Below, piece by piece: positions 51,016 to 59,278 of a stretch of 64,000 nt of DNA. Source of the stretch: DASUPK01 sp963843085 (GTDB taxonomy: Bacteria > Actinomycetota > Thermoleophilia > Solirubrobacterales > 70-9); the NCBI GenBank assembly GCA_963843085.1, contig CAWJJG010000010.1:437986-501985 (forward strand), written 5' to 3'. The translations under genes were made by a program, and so were the position numbers. The stretch's first letter is position 1. Each line of letters begins with the position of its first letter. The notes beneath the pieces are model-generated. The model did not search any database. It was not told the origin of the DNA and saw only the letters and a program-made list of their open reading frames with translations.

Positions 51016-51783
51016 CTACTTCTTGCTCGGTGAGTCCTGCACCAGCGTGTTGTTGCCCGGCCCGCCGTTCAGCTTGTCCTTGCCGGGCCCGCCGATCAGC
51101 TGATCCGCGCCCGGGCCGCCGAAGAGCCGGTCCTTCCCGGCGCCGCCGCCGAGCAGGTCGGTGCCCGCCCCCCCGATCAGCAGGTCATCGCCGGAGTTGC
51201 CGCTGAGCAGGTCGTCGCCGGCACCGCCGTTCAGCTTGTCGTTGCCCGAGTTGCCGAGCAGGATGTCGCGGCCGGAGCCGGAGGTCTCGACATCGTCGCC
51301 GCTGCCGCCCTGCAGGCTGTCGCGGAAGCGCCCGCCGCGCACGCGGTCGCTACCCGAGCCGGCGAGCACGAGGTTGAACGCAGAGCCTCCGCCCGTGTAG
51401 CGGTCGTTTCCGGGGCCGAGATCCGCCGCCGCGCCGGTCCCATGGCCGAAGCCGGCTGGCAGGTCGCGCTGGCCGAAGCCGGCGTCGGTCCCCACTGCCG
51501 AGAGGTCGACCCGGTCGTTCCCACGCCCGGCGACGACGTCCACCTCGGAGACCTTGGCGCAGCCGATCGCAGCGCCGTGTGGGTTCTTGCCGTTGACCTT
51601 GACCAGCCCGTTCCTGCAGACGACCCCGATGCGGTCGGAGCCCTTTCCGCCCGAGACCCTCAGCAGACCCCCGCTGACGACGGCTCTCACCTTCGCCTGC
51701 GCGATGCCCGGGCCTACGAGCAGGACCACGGCGGCGGCGGGAAGGGCGAAACGCAGGACTATGCGACGGGTGAGCGTGGGCAT
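51016..51783 (-). CDS. exported RTX-like repeat protein, short
   Basis: This 255-residue protein has a signal peptide (MPTLTRRIVLRFALPAAAVV to AQAKV) and a C-terminal half made of GGxGxDxLx nonapeptides such as GGAGDDLLSG and GGPGKDKLNG, expected to bind calcium in a beta-roll. Two Cys (VCRNG, GCAKV) may form a disulfide in the N-terminal part. Unlike the larger protein at 28556 it has no long basic tail, ending SPSKK. The start is set at the signal peptide. Two operator-like repeats lie upstream. Confidence 0.78.
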   Translation of the reverse strand: MPTLTRRIVLRFALPAAAVVLLVGPGIAQAKVRAVVSGGLLRVSGGKGSDRIGVVCRNGLVKVNGKNPHGAAIGCAKVSEVDVVAGRGNDRVDLSAVGTDAGFGQRDLPAGFGHGTGAAADLGPGNDRYTGGGSAFNLVLAGSGSDRVRGGRFRDSLQGGSGDDVETSGSGRDILLGNSGNDKLNGGAGDDLLSGNSGDDLLIGGAGTDLLGGGAGKDRLFGGPGADQLIGGPGKDKLNGGPGNNTLVQDSPSKK

Positions 51784-51844
51784 GGGCAATGAAGGAACAC
51801 CGGGAGCATCGCTAAGTAGCTGAATCGGTGTGGCCCGGGGAGAT

Positions 51845-51897
51845 TCTGGACCGCTCCACCCAGTGGGTGTCATGGACGTCGAATCTGGAGCGCTCCA
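51845..51897. promoter_or_regulatory. two copies of a palindromic 14-mer upstream of the short RTX-like gene
   Basis: TCTGGACCGCTCCA (51845-51858) and TCTGGAGCGCTCCA (51884-51897) are direct copies 39 bases apart. Each contains TGGANCGCTCCA, a perfect 12-base palindrome in the second copy. They lie 62 to 114 bases upstream of the RTX-like start and downstream of the gene at 51926. They may bind a regulator of the RTX-like gene. Confidence 0.5.
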
Positions 51898-51925
51898 TTC
51901 CCGGACACGCCCTTGGCCCCTCGCG

Positions 51926-52276
51926 CTACTCGCCCGCGATCAGCGTGTGCCAGACCGGCAGGAGAGGCTTGTTGTAGTAATTGAGCGCCCCCTCGCGCAG
52001 GGCTGCGATCTCGTCGGAGTACCAGTAGCGTTCGAAGTCCTCATGGCTGTCCCAGACCGAGGCCTGGCGAAAGTGCAGGGGGTCCTCGACGTTCCGGGTC
52101 AGCGACCAGCCCTTGGCGCCGAAGGCCATGGCCCGGGCGGCGCCGGGCTCCCAGATCTCGTACCAGCGCTCCGCCCGGAAGGGGTGGACGTGCCATTCGA
52201 TGTAGACGATCTCGAGGGTCCCGGTGTCGATGGACGGCTGCTCCCAGGTGCCCTGGGCCGGCTCGGGGGTGCTCAT
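51926..52276 (-). CDS. dimeric alpha/beta-barrel-like protein coupled to ccr
   Basis: This 116-residue protein has EIVYIEWHVHPFRAERWYEI, FGAKGWSLTRNVEDPLHFRQ and VWDSHEDFERYWYSDEIAAL. The strand-helix-strand pattern and the Trp/His-rich surface suggest an antibiotic-biosynthesis-monooxygenase-like ferredoxin fold. Activity unknown. ATG 52276 overlaps the ccr stop as ATGA, so the two are made together. Confidence 0.65.
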   Translation of the reverse strand: MSTPEPAQGTWEQPSIDTGTLEIVYIEWHVHPFRAERWYEIWEPGAARAMAFGAKGWSLTRNVEDPLHFRQASVWDSHEDFERYWYSDEIAALREGALNYYNKPLLPVWHTLIAGE

Positions 52277-53535
52277 GCGCCCACCTCGGCCCGGATCGCG
52301 CCGGGGCCGTCCTCTTCCTTGCCCTCGTCCTCGCTCGTCGCGCCCACCAGGATCGAGATCTTGCCGAGATGCTTGTTCTCGTGGAGGAGCTGGTGAGCAT
52401 CGGCGACGCCCTCGAAGCCCATCACGCGCCAGAGCACCGGCTGGATCTTGCCCTCTGCCATCAGCTCATTCGCCCGCCAGCACTCGTAGGCGTTGGCGAA
52501 GTGCGAGCCGATGATCTGCTTCTGCTTCATCCACAGGTAGCGGACGTCGAAGTCGAGCGTGTATCCCGAGGTCGCGCCGCAGATCACGACCTTGCCGAAC
52601 GGCTTGACCATGAACACCGACGTCGGGAAGGTCGCGCGGCCGACGTGCTCGAAGACGATGTCGGGAGCATCGCCGAGGATCTCCTTGACCCGCTTGGCGA
52701 ACTCGCGTGAGACCTTGAAGCGGCCCTTCTCCGCCTCGCGGTCGCTGATGTTCTCGTCGTCACGCATCATGCCCGTGAAGTCGTTGCGATTGACGTAGTC
52801 GACCGCACCGAGCCGCTTCACCAGTTCCCCCTTCTCGTCGGAGGAGACGACGCCGACCGCGTTCGCGCCGGCCGCCTTGCAGAGCTGGACGGCGAAGACT
52901 CCGAGGCCGCCGGCCGCGCCCCAGATCAGGACGTTGTGCCCGGCCTGGAGCTTGCACTGGTCCATCAGCATCCGGTAGGCCGTGAAGTAGGTGAGCCCAT
53001 AGGCGGAGGACTCCGCCCAGGAGAGGTTCTTCGGCTTGGGCAGCAGCTGCTGCGCCTGGACCTTGGTGAACTGGGCGAAGGAGCCCCAGGTCGTCTCGTA
53101 GCCCCAGATCTCCTGGCTGGGCGCCGCCATCGGATCCAGGCCGTGAACCTCGACGTCTTCGTAAGAGGCCTGGTTGCAGTGGATCACGACCTCGTCACCC
53201 GGCTTCCAGCGGGTGACGCCTTCGCCGACCTTCCAGACGACGCCCGAGGCGTCCGAGCCGGGTATGTGATGGCCGTACTCGGGGTGGTCGCCGTAGCCGA
53301 AGACGGACACGGGCTTGCCGAGAGAGGCCCAGACGTTGTTGAAGTTGACCCCGGCGGCCATCACGCGGACGATCACCTCGAAGGCGCCCGGCTGTGGCAC
53401 CTCGATCTCCTCCACCTGCATGGCGTCCTTGGGCTCGCCCTCGCGCTCCTGGCGTATGACCCAGGCGGCCATCTTCTCGGGCAGCTCGCCCGGCTGGACA
53501 TCGAGCTTGGATACGTCGGCGATCTCTACGGCCAA
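52273..53535 (-). CDS. ccr: crotonyl-CoA carboxylase/reductase
   Basis: This 420-residue enzyme of the medium-chain dehydrogenase family matches Ccr in length and in landmarks: VMAAGVNFNNVWASLGKPVS, HIPGSDASGVVWKVGEGVTR, LIWGAAGGLGVFAVQLCKAA (NADPH fold), NRNDFTGM, FEHVGRATFPTSVFMV and GSHFANAYECWRAN. It reduces and carboxylates crotonyl-CoA to ethylmalonyl-CoA, the committing step of the ethylmalonyl-CoA pathway. The start TTG 53535 is favoured: AGGAG lies five bases before it, whereas GTG 53541 would touch that ribosome site. A small barrel-fold protein is coupled downstream. Confidence 0.9.
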   Translation of the reverse strand: MAVEIADVSKLDVQPGELPEKMAAWVIRQEREGEPKDAMQVEEIEVPQPGAFEVIVRVMAAGVNFNNVWASLGKPVSVFGYGDHPEYGHHIPGSDASGVVWKVGEGVTRWKPGDEVVIHCNQASYEDVEVHGLDPMAAPSQEIWGYETTWGSFAQFTKVQAQQLLPKPKNLSWAESSAYGLTYFTAYRMLMDQCKLQAGHNVLIWGAAGGLGVFAVQLCKAAGANAVGVVSSDEKGELVKRLGAVDYVNRNDFTGMMRDDENISDREAEKGRFKVSREFAKRVKEILGDAPDIVFEHVGRATFPTSVFMVKPFGKVVICGATSGYTLDFDVRYLWMKQKQIIGSHFANAYECWRANELMAEGKIQPVLWRVMGFEGVADAHQLLHENKHLGKISILVGATSEDEGKEEDGPGAIRAEVGA

Positions 53536-53665
53536 GGTCACTCCTGTTGTGAGAGGGCGCGCGTGAGCGCGACCCGATTACCGGTGCTCTGACGGACGCG
53601 TGGGATCGTAGTCAACCGTCCCACGTCAGGTTCTCGTCCGGTCCCCCGACTACGTTCGAAGATCC

Positions 53666-55015
53666 ATGGAAGCGTCCGAGAAGCCACAGCTGCCGCTTGA
53701 GCCCGAGGGACCCGGCTCGGTCCGCCTGCTCGGGGACCGGATCGTGATCGAGGGCCTGACGATCGCCGACGAGCAGACGGCGCGGGTCGCGCGCGAGCGA
53801 GCGAAGGCGGGGGAGGAGCCGGCGAAGACGATCCGGCGCGCGGTCGAGATCGGCGCGCGCGTCCTCGACCGCGAGGAGACCGCGGTCGAGGTCGACTACG
53901 TCCGGCGCGAGTTCGAGCAGGTGACGAGCGCCCATCGGGAATCGATCGAGACGAAGAACCGCGAGGCCGTCGAGCGGATCGAGGAGGGCCTGCGGCGGGC
54001 CCTGGGCGATGAGGGCGCCGAAGGGGCCCTCGGCCAGGCTCTCGAGTCACACAGCGTGGAGCTCTCGGAGCAGATCGCCGAGACCTTCGGAGAAGGCCGC
54101 GACGGCGCCGTCCAGGCCCAGATCAAGCGGATGCTCGACGAGCGCGACGAGGAGTTCATGCGCCGGCTTTCGGCCGACGACGAGCGCAACCCGCTCGGCC
54201 CGATCATGGCGACGCTCCGGACCTGGGCGCGCGAGCGCAAGGACGACCAGGACACGCGCGACCAGAAGCTCGAGGCGAAGGTCGACGAGCTGCTCAGCCG
54301 CGCCGCCGAGCTCGCCGGTCTCGACCAGGGCCGCGAGGCGCTGGAGGAGGCCGAGGAGGCCGGCACCCGCAAGGGGCGGAGCTTCGAGGATCGGGTCGAC
54401 CGGTCGCTCGAGCGGATCGCCGCCACCCGCGGCGACGCCTCGTCTCACACCGGCGGAGAGGGCGCCGAAGGCGGAGGGAAGAAGGGCGACACGCTGATCG
54501 AGCTCGGGGCCGCCAGCGGCCCCGCGGTGGGGCGGGTGATCTTCGAGGCCAAGGACAAGCGGCTCTCGAAGAACGAGGCATGGAAGGAGCTCAACGAGGC
54601 GATGGCGTCGCGCGCGGCCTCCTTCGGGGTCCTGGTCGTCGCCGGAGAGGACCGCGTGCCCGCGGGACGGGAGACGCTCGTCGAGTACGAGGGGAACAAG
54701 CTGATCGTCGCCGTCGATCGCGAGGAGCCCGATGGACTGGCGCTCGAGGTCGCCTACCGGCTGGCCGCCGCTCGCGTGGCGATGGCCCGCGAGCAGGACC
54801 TGACCGTGGACGCAGCGGAGGTGCAGATCGTGGCCGAGGAGGCCGTGACCTGCCTGAAACAGGCGCAGGCCATCCGCTCCACCCTGACCGGGATCAAGAC
54901 GAGCTCGGAGAAGGCCCGCGCAGGGCTCGACGAGATGGTCGAGGGCGTCCGCGCCCGGCTGGAGCGGATCGAGGCCTTGATCGAGGTGGCGAGCCCGGAG
55001 GAAGGTGAGGCCTGA
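53666..55015 (+). CDS. coiled-coil protein with PD-(D/E)XK-nuclease-like domain
   Basis: This 449-residue protein is highly charged. Residues 1-240 are mostly coiled coil (for example RIEEGLRRAL, QIKRMLDERDEEFMRRL, KLEAKVDELLSRAAELAGL). A domain at about 245-365 begins GRSFEDRVDRSLERIAA and contains GDTLIEL, VIFEAKDK and ASFGVLVVAGEDRVP. Together these give the Glu, Asp and ExK of a restriction-endonuclease-like core, as in RmuC/DUF2130-type proteins. A helical end follows. A role in DNA processing is possible; the catalytic assignment is my inference. No partner restriction or defence gene is adjacent. The start codon region is repeated at 55113. Confidence 0.7.
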   Translation: MEASEKPQLPLEPEGPGSVRLLGDRIVIEGLTIADEQTARVARERAKAGEEPAKTIRRAVEIGARVLDREETAVEVDYVRREFEQVTSAHRESIETKNREAVERIEEGLRRALGDEGAEGALGQALESHSVELSEQIAETFGEGRDGAVQAQIKRMLDERDEEFMRRLSADDERNPLGPIMATLRTWARERKDDQDTRDQKLEAKVDELLSRAAELAGLDQGREALEEAEEAGTRKGRSFEDRVDRSLERIAATRGDASSHTGGEGAEGGGKKGDTLIELGAASGPAVGRVIFEAKDKRLSKNEAWKELNEAMASRAASFGVLVVAGEDRVPAGRETLVEYEGNKLIVAVDREEPDGLALEVAYRLAAARVAMAREQDLTVDAAEVQIVAEEAVTCLKQAQAIRSTLTGIKTSSEKARAGLDEMVEGVRARLERIEALIEVASPEEGEA

Positions 55016-55112
55016 CTTGACCCCCGATCTGACCCCGCGAATATTCCGTCCAGCCCCGGTCTAGGGGATCATGCTTCCCCTGGCCGGCGACGAAAAGGAC
55101 CAAAGAGCACGC

Positions 55113-55313
55113 ATGGAAGCGTCCGAGAACAAAGGGCTCCCTCCGCGGAGGGGCGGTGGGGCCGGCCTGCATCGAATCGACCCGGCCCGCCTCGCGCACA
55201 CGCTTCGGTCGGCCGAGCATAGAACCGGCTACGCCCGGCTCGAGGTCATGCTCAACTCGGTCCTGCCGCGCTTGGTTGACGACGCTCGGGCCTCGGGCGA
55301 CGCGCGCTACTAA
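55113..55313 (+). CDS. small unknown protein, start region duplicated from upstream gene
   Basis: The frame is 66 residues from ATG 55113 (MEASENKGLPPRRGG); an in-frame ATG at 55071 would add 14. The 17 bases ATGGAAGCGTCCGAGAA are identical to the start of the gene at 53666. The rest (RLAHTLRSAEHRTGYARLEV, then LNSVLPRLVDDARASGD) is a likely helix. Function unknown; a regulatory or partner peptide is possible. Confidence 0.5.
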   Translation: MEASENKGLPPRRGGGAGLHRIDPARLAHTLRSAEHRTGYARLEVMLNSVLPRLVDDARASGDARY

Positions 55314-55320
55314 CGGGCGG

Positions 55321-55731
55321 CTAGGGCAGCAGCAGGTCGTTCTTGCCGGAGGGCCGCTCGGGCCCGACAGTGAAGTTGAATGGGCGCACCGCGATGCCGT
55401 TGACGCTCGCCTCGTAGCTCCCGCTCTTCAGGTTCATCTTGAAGGTCTCCGCGTCGCCGGGTGCGATCTGGTCCGACCCGGCGCTGACCGGCCCGTGAAT
55501 CGCCAGGCTGCCGGTCCCGTTGGTGAGGTTGGCGACCGTGAAGTTCACGAGGCCGGCGCCGAACTCCCTTGGAGAGACACCGACCCCGTCGGTTGCGATC
55601 TTCACGCTCACCTCCGCGGGGATGGGGGGTCGCGGGTCGTTGTTGAAGTCGTTACGGCCACAGCCCGCGACGACCACGACGACCAGCAACGTGGCCGGCA
55701 AGAGCAGCGCTCTGCCCCTCCTCCGCAGCAT
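55321..55731 (-). CDS. lipoprotein with cupredoxin-like domain
   Basis: This 136-residue protein begins with a lipoprotein signal (LLLPATLLVVVVVAGCGRND), the lipobox being VAGC. The rest is beta-rich: EVSVKIATDGVGVSPREFGA, VNFTVANLTNGTGSLAIHGP and KSGSYEASVNGI. The pattern resembles a cupredoxin fold but lacks a clear copper site (one His only). It is probably anchored outside the membrane. Function unknown. Confidence 0.75.
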   Translation of the reverse strand: MLRRRGRALLLPATLLVVVVVAGCGRNDFNNDPRPPIPAEVSVKIATDGVGVSPREFGAGLVNFTVANLTNGTGSLAIHGPVSAGSDQIAPGDAETFKMNLKSGSYEASVNGIAVRPFNFTVGPERPSGKNDLLLP

Positions 55732-55777
55732 GCGCCGAGGAATCTAGCCGAATGACGGGACGATCCGCCTCAGTGCC

Positions 55778-56737
55778 TCAGGAGACGAAGGGCAGCTCGA
55801 CCACCTCGGCGGTGGCGCCGCCATCGCCGATGGCGAGCTGCTCCCCCTCAGCGGCCTCGCGGCGAACGATCGCGAGGGCGATCGCTCCGTGGGCGGGCGA
55901 GAGGCACGCGGTGCCGATCGCGCCGACCTCCTTCTCGCCGAGGACCAGCGGGTCGCCGTGTGCGGCGGGCGCGCTCAGACGAAGACCGCGCAGCGTCCGG
56001 TTTGGCTTGCCGCGGTAGTGCAGGCGGGCAACCGGCTCCTGGCCTATGTAGCAGCCCTTCTCGAAGTCGACCGCCCGCTCGACGATGCCGGCCTCCGCGG
56101 GCATGTGCTCGGAGCTCATCTCGAGCCCGAACCTGGGCCGCCCCGACTCCACGCGAATGATCTCCGCGGCCTCGTCGCTCACCCGAACGGCGCCGGCCGA
56201 GGAGAGCGCAGTCTCGAGCGCGTCGGTGTCATCGGGCTCCACGATCAGATCGATGCCGAGGTCGGTGGCGACCCCGAGCACGTCGATGCCATCCCACTGT
56301 CGAAGGCGCTGGAAGTGTTCCGGCCGCAGACCCTCGAACCCGGAGAGCTCGGGCGAGCGCGGACCGATCAGGGAGACGATCGACCAGCGGTCGGTGACAT
56401 CCTCGATCTCGACCTCTCGGCCGATGCTGTAGGTGCGCAGGTGCTTTCTGACCGCGTCCGCGGAGACTGGCTCGAGGTCGAGCCAGAGATCACCCTCAGC
56501 GAGGTGCAGCACCCGCATGTCGGAGGTGAGGTGGCCCTTGCGATCGAGCAGGGCCGCGTAGCACCCCGCTCCAGGCTCCAGCGCCTCGATGTCGTTGGTG
56601 AGCTGGCCCTGCAGATACTCGGCGGCCTCGGCCCCGGAGACCAGCAGGGCGGCGCGCCCGCGTCGCAGGAACCCCGCCTCCTCGCGGAGAGCGCGGTACT
56701 GCCCGTCGAGCTCGATCCGCGTTGCGCTCTCGGCCAC
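55778..56737 (-). CDS. ygfZ: YgfZ/GcvT-like folate-binding Fe-S cluster protein
   Basis: The 319 residues from GTG 56737 (VAESATRIELDGQYRALR) contain the signature KGCYIGQEPVARLHYRG, with the conserved Cys of YgfZ, and LQGQLTNDIEALEPGAGCYA. YgfZ binds folate and helps Fe-S enzymes mature. A longer open frame to ATG 56791 would run through the DtxR-type operator, so the GTG is preferred. It is divergent from the DtxR/MntR gene and may be controlled by the same site. Confidence 0.85.
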   Translation of the reverse strand: MAESATRIELDGQYRALREEAGFLRRGRAALLVSGAEAAEYLQGQLTNDIEALEPGAGCYAALLDRKGHLTSDMRVLHLAEGDLWLDLEPVSADAVRKHLRTYSIGREVEIEDVTDRWSIVSLIGPRSPELSGFEGLRPEHFQRLRQWDGIDVLGVATDLGIDLIVEPDDTDALETALSSAGAVRVSDEAAEIIRVESGRPRFGLEMSSEHMPAEAGIVERAVDFEKGCYIGQEPVARLHYRGKPNRTLRGLRLSAPAAHGDPLVLGEKEVGAIGTACLSPAHGAIALAIVRREAAEGEQLAIGDGGATAEVVELPFVS

Positions 56738-56750
56738 GTGAACAGTGTAG

Positions 56751-56772
56751 AAGTTAGTCACTCCTAACTTCA
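56751..56772. promoter_or_regulatory. DtxR/MntR-type operator
   Basis: GAAGTTAG-TCACTC-CTAACTTC is a perfect eight-base inverted repeat, close to the known TTAGG...CCTAA-type operators of DtxR-family repressors. It sits between the ygfZ start and the DtxR/MntR gene, whose product probably binds it with Mn2+ or Fe2+. Confidence 0.8.
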
Positions 56773-56799
56773 GAGTTTGGATCTGCTTCAATACCGCGA

Positions 56800-57492
56800 A
56801 TGCCGGCGCAGGCTCACAACGCCCACCCGAAGCGACGCACCAACGAGGGCGCCGAGAACTACGCGAAGGCGCTCTACGAGCTGCAGGCGCGTGAGCCGGA
56901 GGGGGTGGGCACCACGGCCGTGGCGGAGCGGTTGGGCGTTACGCCCGCGTCCGCCTCCGGGATGCTGCGGCGCCTTGCCAAGGAGGGAGTGGTCGAGTAC
57001 GCCCCCTACCGGGGGGCCCGCCTGACGCCGGAGGGCGAGCGCATCGCGCTCGAGATGATTCGCCACCACAGGCTGATCGAGCTCTTCCTCGCCGAGGTCC
57101 TGGACATGCCGTGGGACCGGGTCCACGAGGAGGCCGAGGTGCTCGAGCACCACATCTCCGAAGAGCTCGAGGAGCTGATCGCGGCCAAGCTGGGGGAGCC
57201 CGCCCTCGATCCCCATGGCGATCCGATACCCGACCGCGACCTGGCGATCAGGTCCGACGACTCCGTGCCGCTGACCGAGGTCGAGCCGGGCGAGGAGGCG
57301 GTCTTCACCCGCGTCTCCGACAGCGACGCGGCGATGCTGCGCTACCTCGCGGAGAGGTCGATCCAGCCTGGGGCGAAGCTTTCGATCAGGAGCCGTGAGC
57401 CGTTCGGGGGCCCGGTGATCGTGGAGATCGGGGGCCGCACCCACCCGCTCGGCCCGAAGCTCGCGGAGAGCATGAGGGTCCGACGTGGCTGA
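56800..57492 (+). CDS. DtxR/MntR-family metal-dependent repressor
   Basis: The protein has 230 residues. Winged-helix domain: AENYAKALYELQAREPEGVG, TTAVAERLGVTPASASGMLR and RLAKEGVVEYAPYRGARLTP. Metal-binding and pairing domain: HRLIELFLAEVLDMPWDRVH and EEAEVLEHHISEELEELI, with the His and Glu ligands. A C-terminal FeoA/SH3-like domain follows. It is expressed just ahead of an NRAMP transporter (eight-base overlap), behind a matching operator, so manganese or iron homeostasis is its job; Mn is the better guess because of the transporter. Confidence 0.92.
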   Translation: MPAQAHNAHPKRRTNEGAENYAKALYELQAREPEGVGTTAVAERLGVTPASASGMLRRLAKEGVVEYAPYRGARLTPEGERIALEMIRHHRLIELFLAEVLDMPWDRVHEEAEVLEHHISEELEELIAAKLGEPALDPHGDPIPDRDLAIRSDDSVPLTEVEPGEEAVFTRVSDSDAAMLRYLAERSIQPGAKLSIRSREPFGGPVIVEIGGRTHPLGPKLAESMRVRRG

Positions 57493-58864
57493 GGAGGAGC
57501 TCGGGCTCGTCGATCCACTGCCAGGGGAGCTCTCGGAGCCCCCGGCTCCCGGAGACCTCCTCGGCGGCGCCGAGGACGTGCTGCCCGAGGACGTCCTTCC
57601 CGGCGAGGCGGCGGTCAACCGGGCGGCTCGCCGCTCGCTCGACGGACACGCGCGCGGGTTGGCCCGGATCTGGCCGTTCCTCGGCCCGGCGTTCATCGCC
57701 GCCGTCGCGTACGTCGACCCCGGTAACTTCGCCACGAATATCGCCGGCGGCGCCAAGTTCGGCTACCTGCTGCTCTGGGTGGTCCTCGGGGCGAACCTGA
57801 TCGCGATGGTCGTTCAGACGCAGTCGGCGAAGCTCGGGATCGCGACCGGGAGGAACCTGGCGGAGGCGTGCCGGGACGCCTTCTCGCGGCGCACGTCCAT
57901 CGGACTCTGGCTGCAGGCGGAGATCGTGGCGGCCGCCTGTGACATCGCCGAGGTGGTCGGCGCGGCGCTCGGCCTGAACCTCCTCTTCGGAATCCCACTG
58001 TTCCCGGCGGGCCTGCTCGCGGGCGCCGGCGCCTTCGCCATCCTCGGCCTCCAGCAGAAGGGCTTCCGCCGACTCGAGGCGGGCATCGTCGTGATGGTCG
58101 GCGTCGTCGTCCTCGCCTTCGCCTTCGAGATCTTCGAGTCGCATCCCGATGGGAGCCAGGTGGCCAAGCACCTCTTCACCCCGGGCTTCGACGGCACCGA
58201 GAGCATCCTGCTGGCGACGGGAATCATCGGCGCCACCGTGATGCCGCACGTCATCTATCTGCACTCGGCCCTCACGCAGCGCCGGATCGTGGGCCGCGAC
58301 GAGAGGGAGAGGCGGAAGATCCTGCGGTTCGAGCGCGTCGACGTGGTGATCGCAATGGCGCTCGCGGGGGCGGTCAACCTCTCGATGATGATCATGGCCG
58401 CTGCTCTCTTCCACGGCAGCGGCCTCGCCGGGATCGACACCATCGACGGGGCCTTCAACGGTCTCAAGCAGGTCGTCTCGCCGGGAGCCGCGACGATCTT
58501 CGGCGTCGCCCTCTTGGCGTCGGGCTATGCCTCGTCCTCGGTGGGCACCATGGCGGGCCAGGTCGTGATGCAGGGGTTCATCCGCCGGCGGATCCCGATC
58601 TTCCTGCGCCGCGCGATCACACTCGCCCCGGCCCTGATCGTGCTCGCCATCGGCGTCGACCCGACCGCCGCCCTGGTCGCGAGCCAGGTCGTCCTCTCCT
58701 TCGGCATCCCGTTCGCCCTGGTCCCGCTCGTGATGCTCACCCGCAGGCGGGACCTGATGGGCTCGCTCGCGAACCCTGGCTGGCTCACGGTGGTCGTCTC
58801 CGTCCTCTCAGGGCTGATCATCGCCCTCAACGTCTTCCTGCTGGAGCAGGTCTTCATCGGCTAG
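57485..58864 (+). CDS. mntH: NRAMP divalent metal transporter
   Basis: This 459-residue transporter has about 11 TM helices after a 55-residue acidic N-terminal tail. The metal site is complete: DPGN in TM1 (78-81) and MPH in TM6 (253-255). It takes up Mn2+ (or Fe2+) with protons. GTG 57485 overlaps the DtxR stop by eight bases. Its expression is probably repressed by the upstream regulator. Its TAG stop starts a partial copy of the structured repeat. Confidence 0.93.
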   Translation: MAEEELGLVDPLPGELSEPPAPGDLLGGAEDVLPEDVLPGEAAVNRAARRSLDGHARGLARIWPFLGPAFIAAVAYVDPGNFATNIAGGAKFGYLLLWVVLGANLIAMVVQTQSAKLGIATGRNLAEACRDAFSRRTSIGLWLQAEIVAAACDIAEVVGAALGLNLLFGIPLFPAGLLAGAGAFAILGLQQKGFRRLEAGIVVMVGVVVLAFAFEIFESHPDGSQVAKHLFTPGFDGTESILLATGIIGATVMPHVIYLHSALTQRRIVGRDERERRKILRFERVDVVIAMALAGAVNLSMMIMAAALFHGSGLAGIDTIDGAFNGLKQVVSPGAATIFGVALLASGYASSSVGTMAGQVVMQGFIRRRIPIFLRRAITLAPALIVLAIGVDPTAALVASQVVLSFGIPFALVPLVMLTRRRDLMGSLANPGWLTVVVSVLSGLIIALNVFLLEQVFIG

Positions 58865-58901
58865 CGGTGGCTCGTGGCCGCGACTTGATGGCGAAGCCGT
58901 C
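58862..58901. repeat. structured intergenic repeat, partial copy C
   Basis: After the mntH stop the sequence TAGCGG, then GTGGCCGCGACTTGATGGCG and AAGCCG, matches the first bases and the 3' half of the copies at 50909 and 63666. The central hairpins are missing. As in the other two copies, the element begins at the TAG stop codon. Confidence 0.6.
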
Positions 58902-58915
58902 GATACTCTGCGTCC

Positions 58916-59278
58916 GTGGCACTCGTAGAGGACTTCGAGGCGGTCGTGGAGACGCTCCCGGACGACTGGACCGACCTCGAGCTCGACCTGCGGATCGCCG
59001 ACGAGACCCGCTACGTCGACGCCGCCGTGATCCTCTCGCTGGTGAACGCGCAGCCGTATTCGCGCGCGGACTGGCACTGGCGGATCAATGTCGCCCACCG
59101 CTTCGGTCACGCCGCGGCGGCCGAGACGGTTCGGGGAGCACTCAGCAAGCTCGATGGCGAGGGCATCGGCGGCGAGCTTCGGGTGCGGGACGCCCAGGAG
59201 GGCCGCGCCGAGATCATGCAGTGGTGGGGCCGGCCGGAAAGCATCCGGCGGGACTTCCAGCGCAGACGCAGCCTCTAG
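58916..59278 (+). CDS. conserved small protein of unknown function
   Basis: This 120-residue protein begins with GTG 58916. It has FEAVVETLPDDWTDLELDLR, DAAVILSLVNAQPYSRADWH (with several Trp) and LSKLDGEGIGGELRVRDAQE. It is alpha/beta and acidic with no membrane segment. No family recognised. The stop is next to that of the convergent GAF region. Confidence 0.65.
   Translation: MALVEDFEAVVETLPDDWTDLELDLRIADETRYVDAAVILSLVNAQPYSRADWHWRINVAHRFGHAAAAETVRGALSKLDGEGIGGELRVRDAQEGRAEIMQWWGRPESIRRDFQRRRSL

Noticed and set aside
55071..55112. Upstream ATG 55071 as start of the small ORF
   Set aside because: The ATG at 55113 shares 17 identical bases with the start of the gene at 53666, which makes it the better candidate, though not certain.
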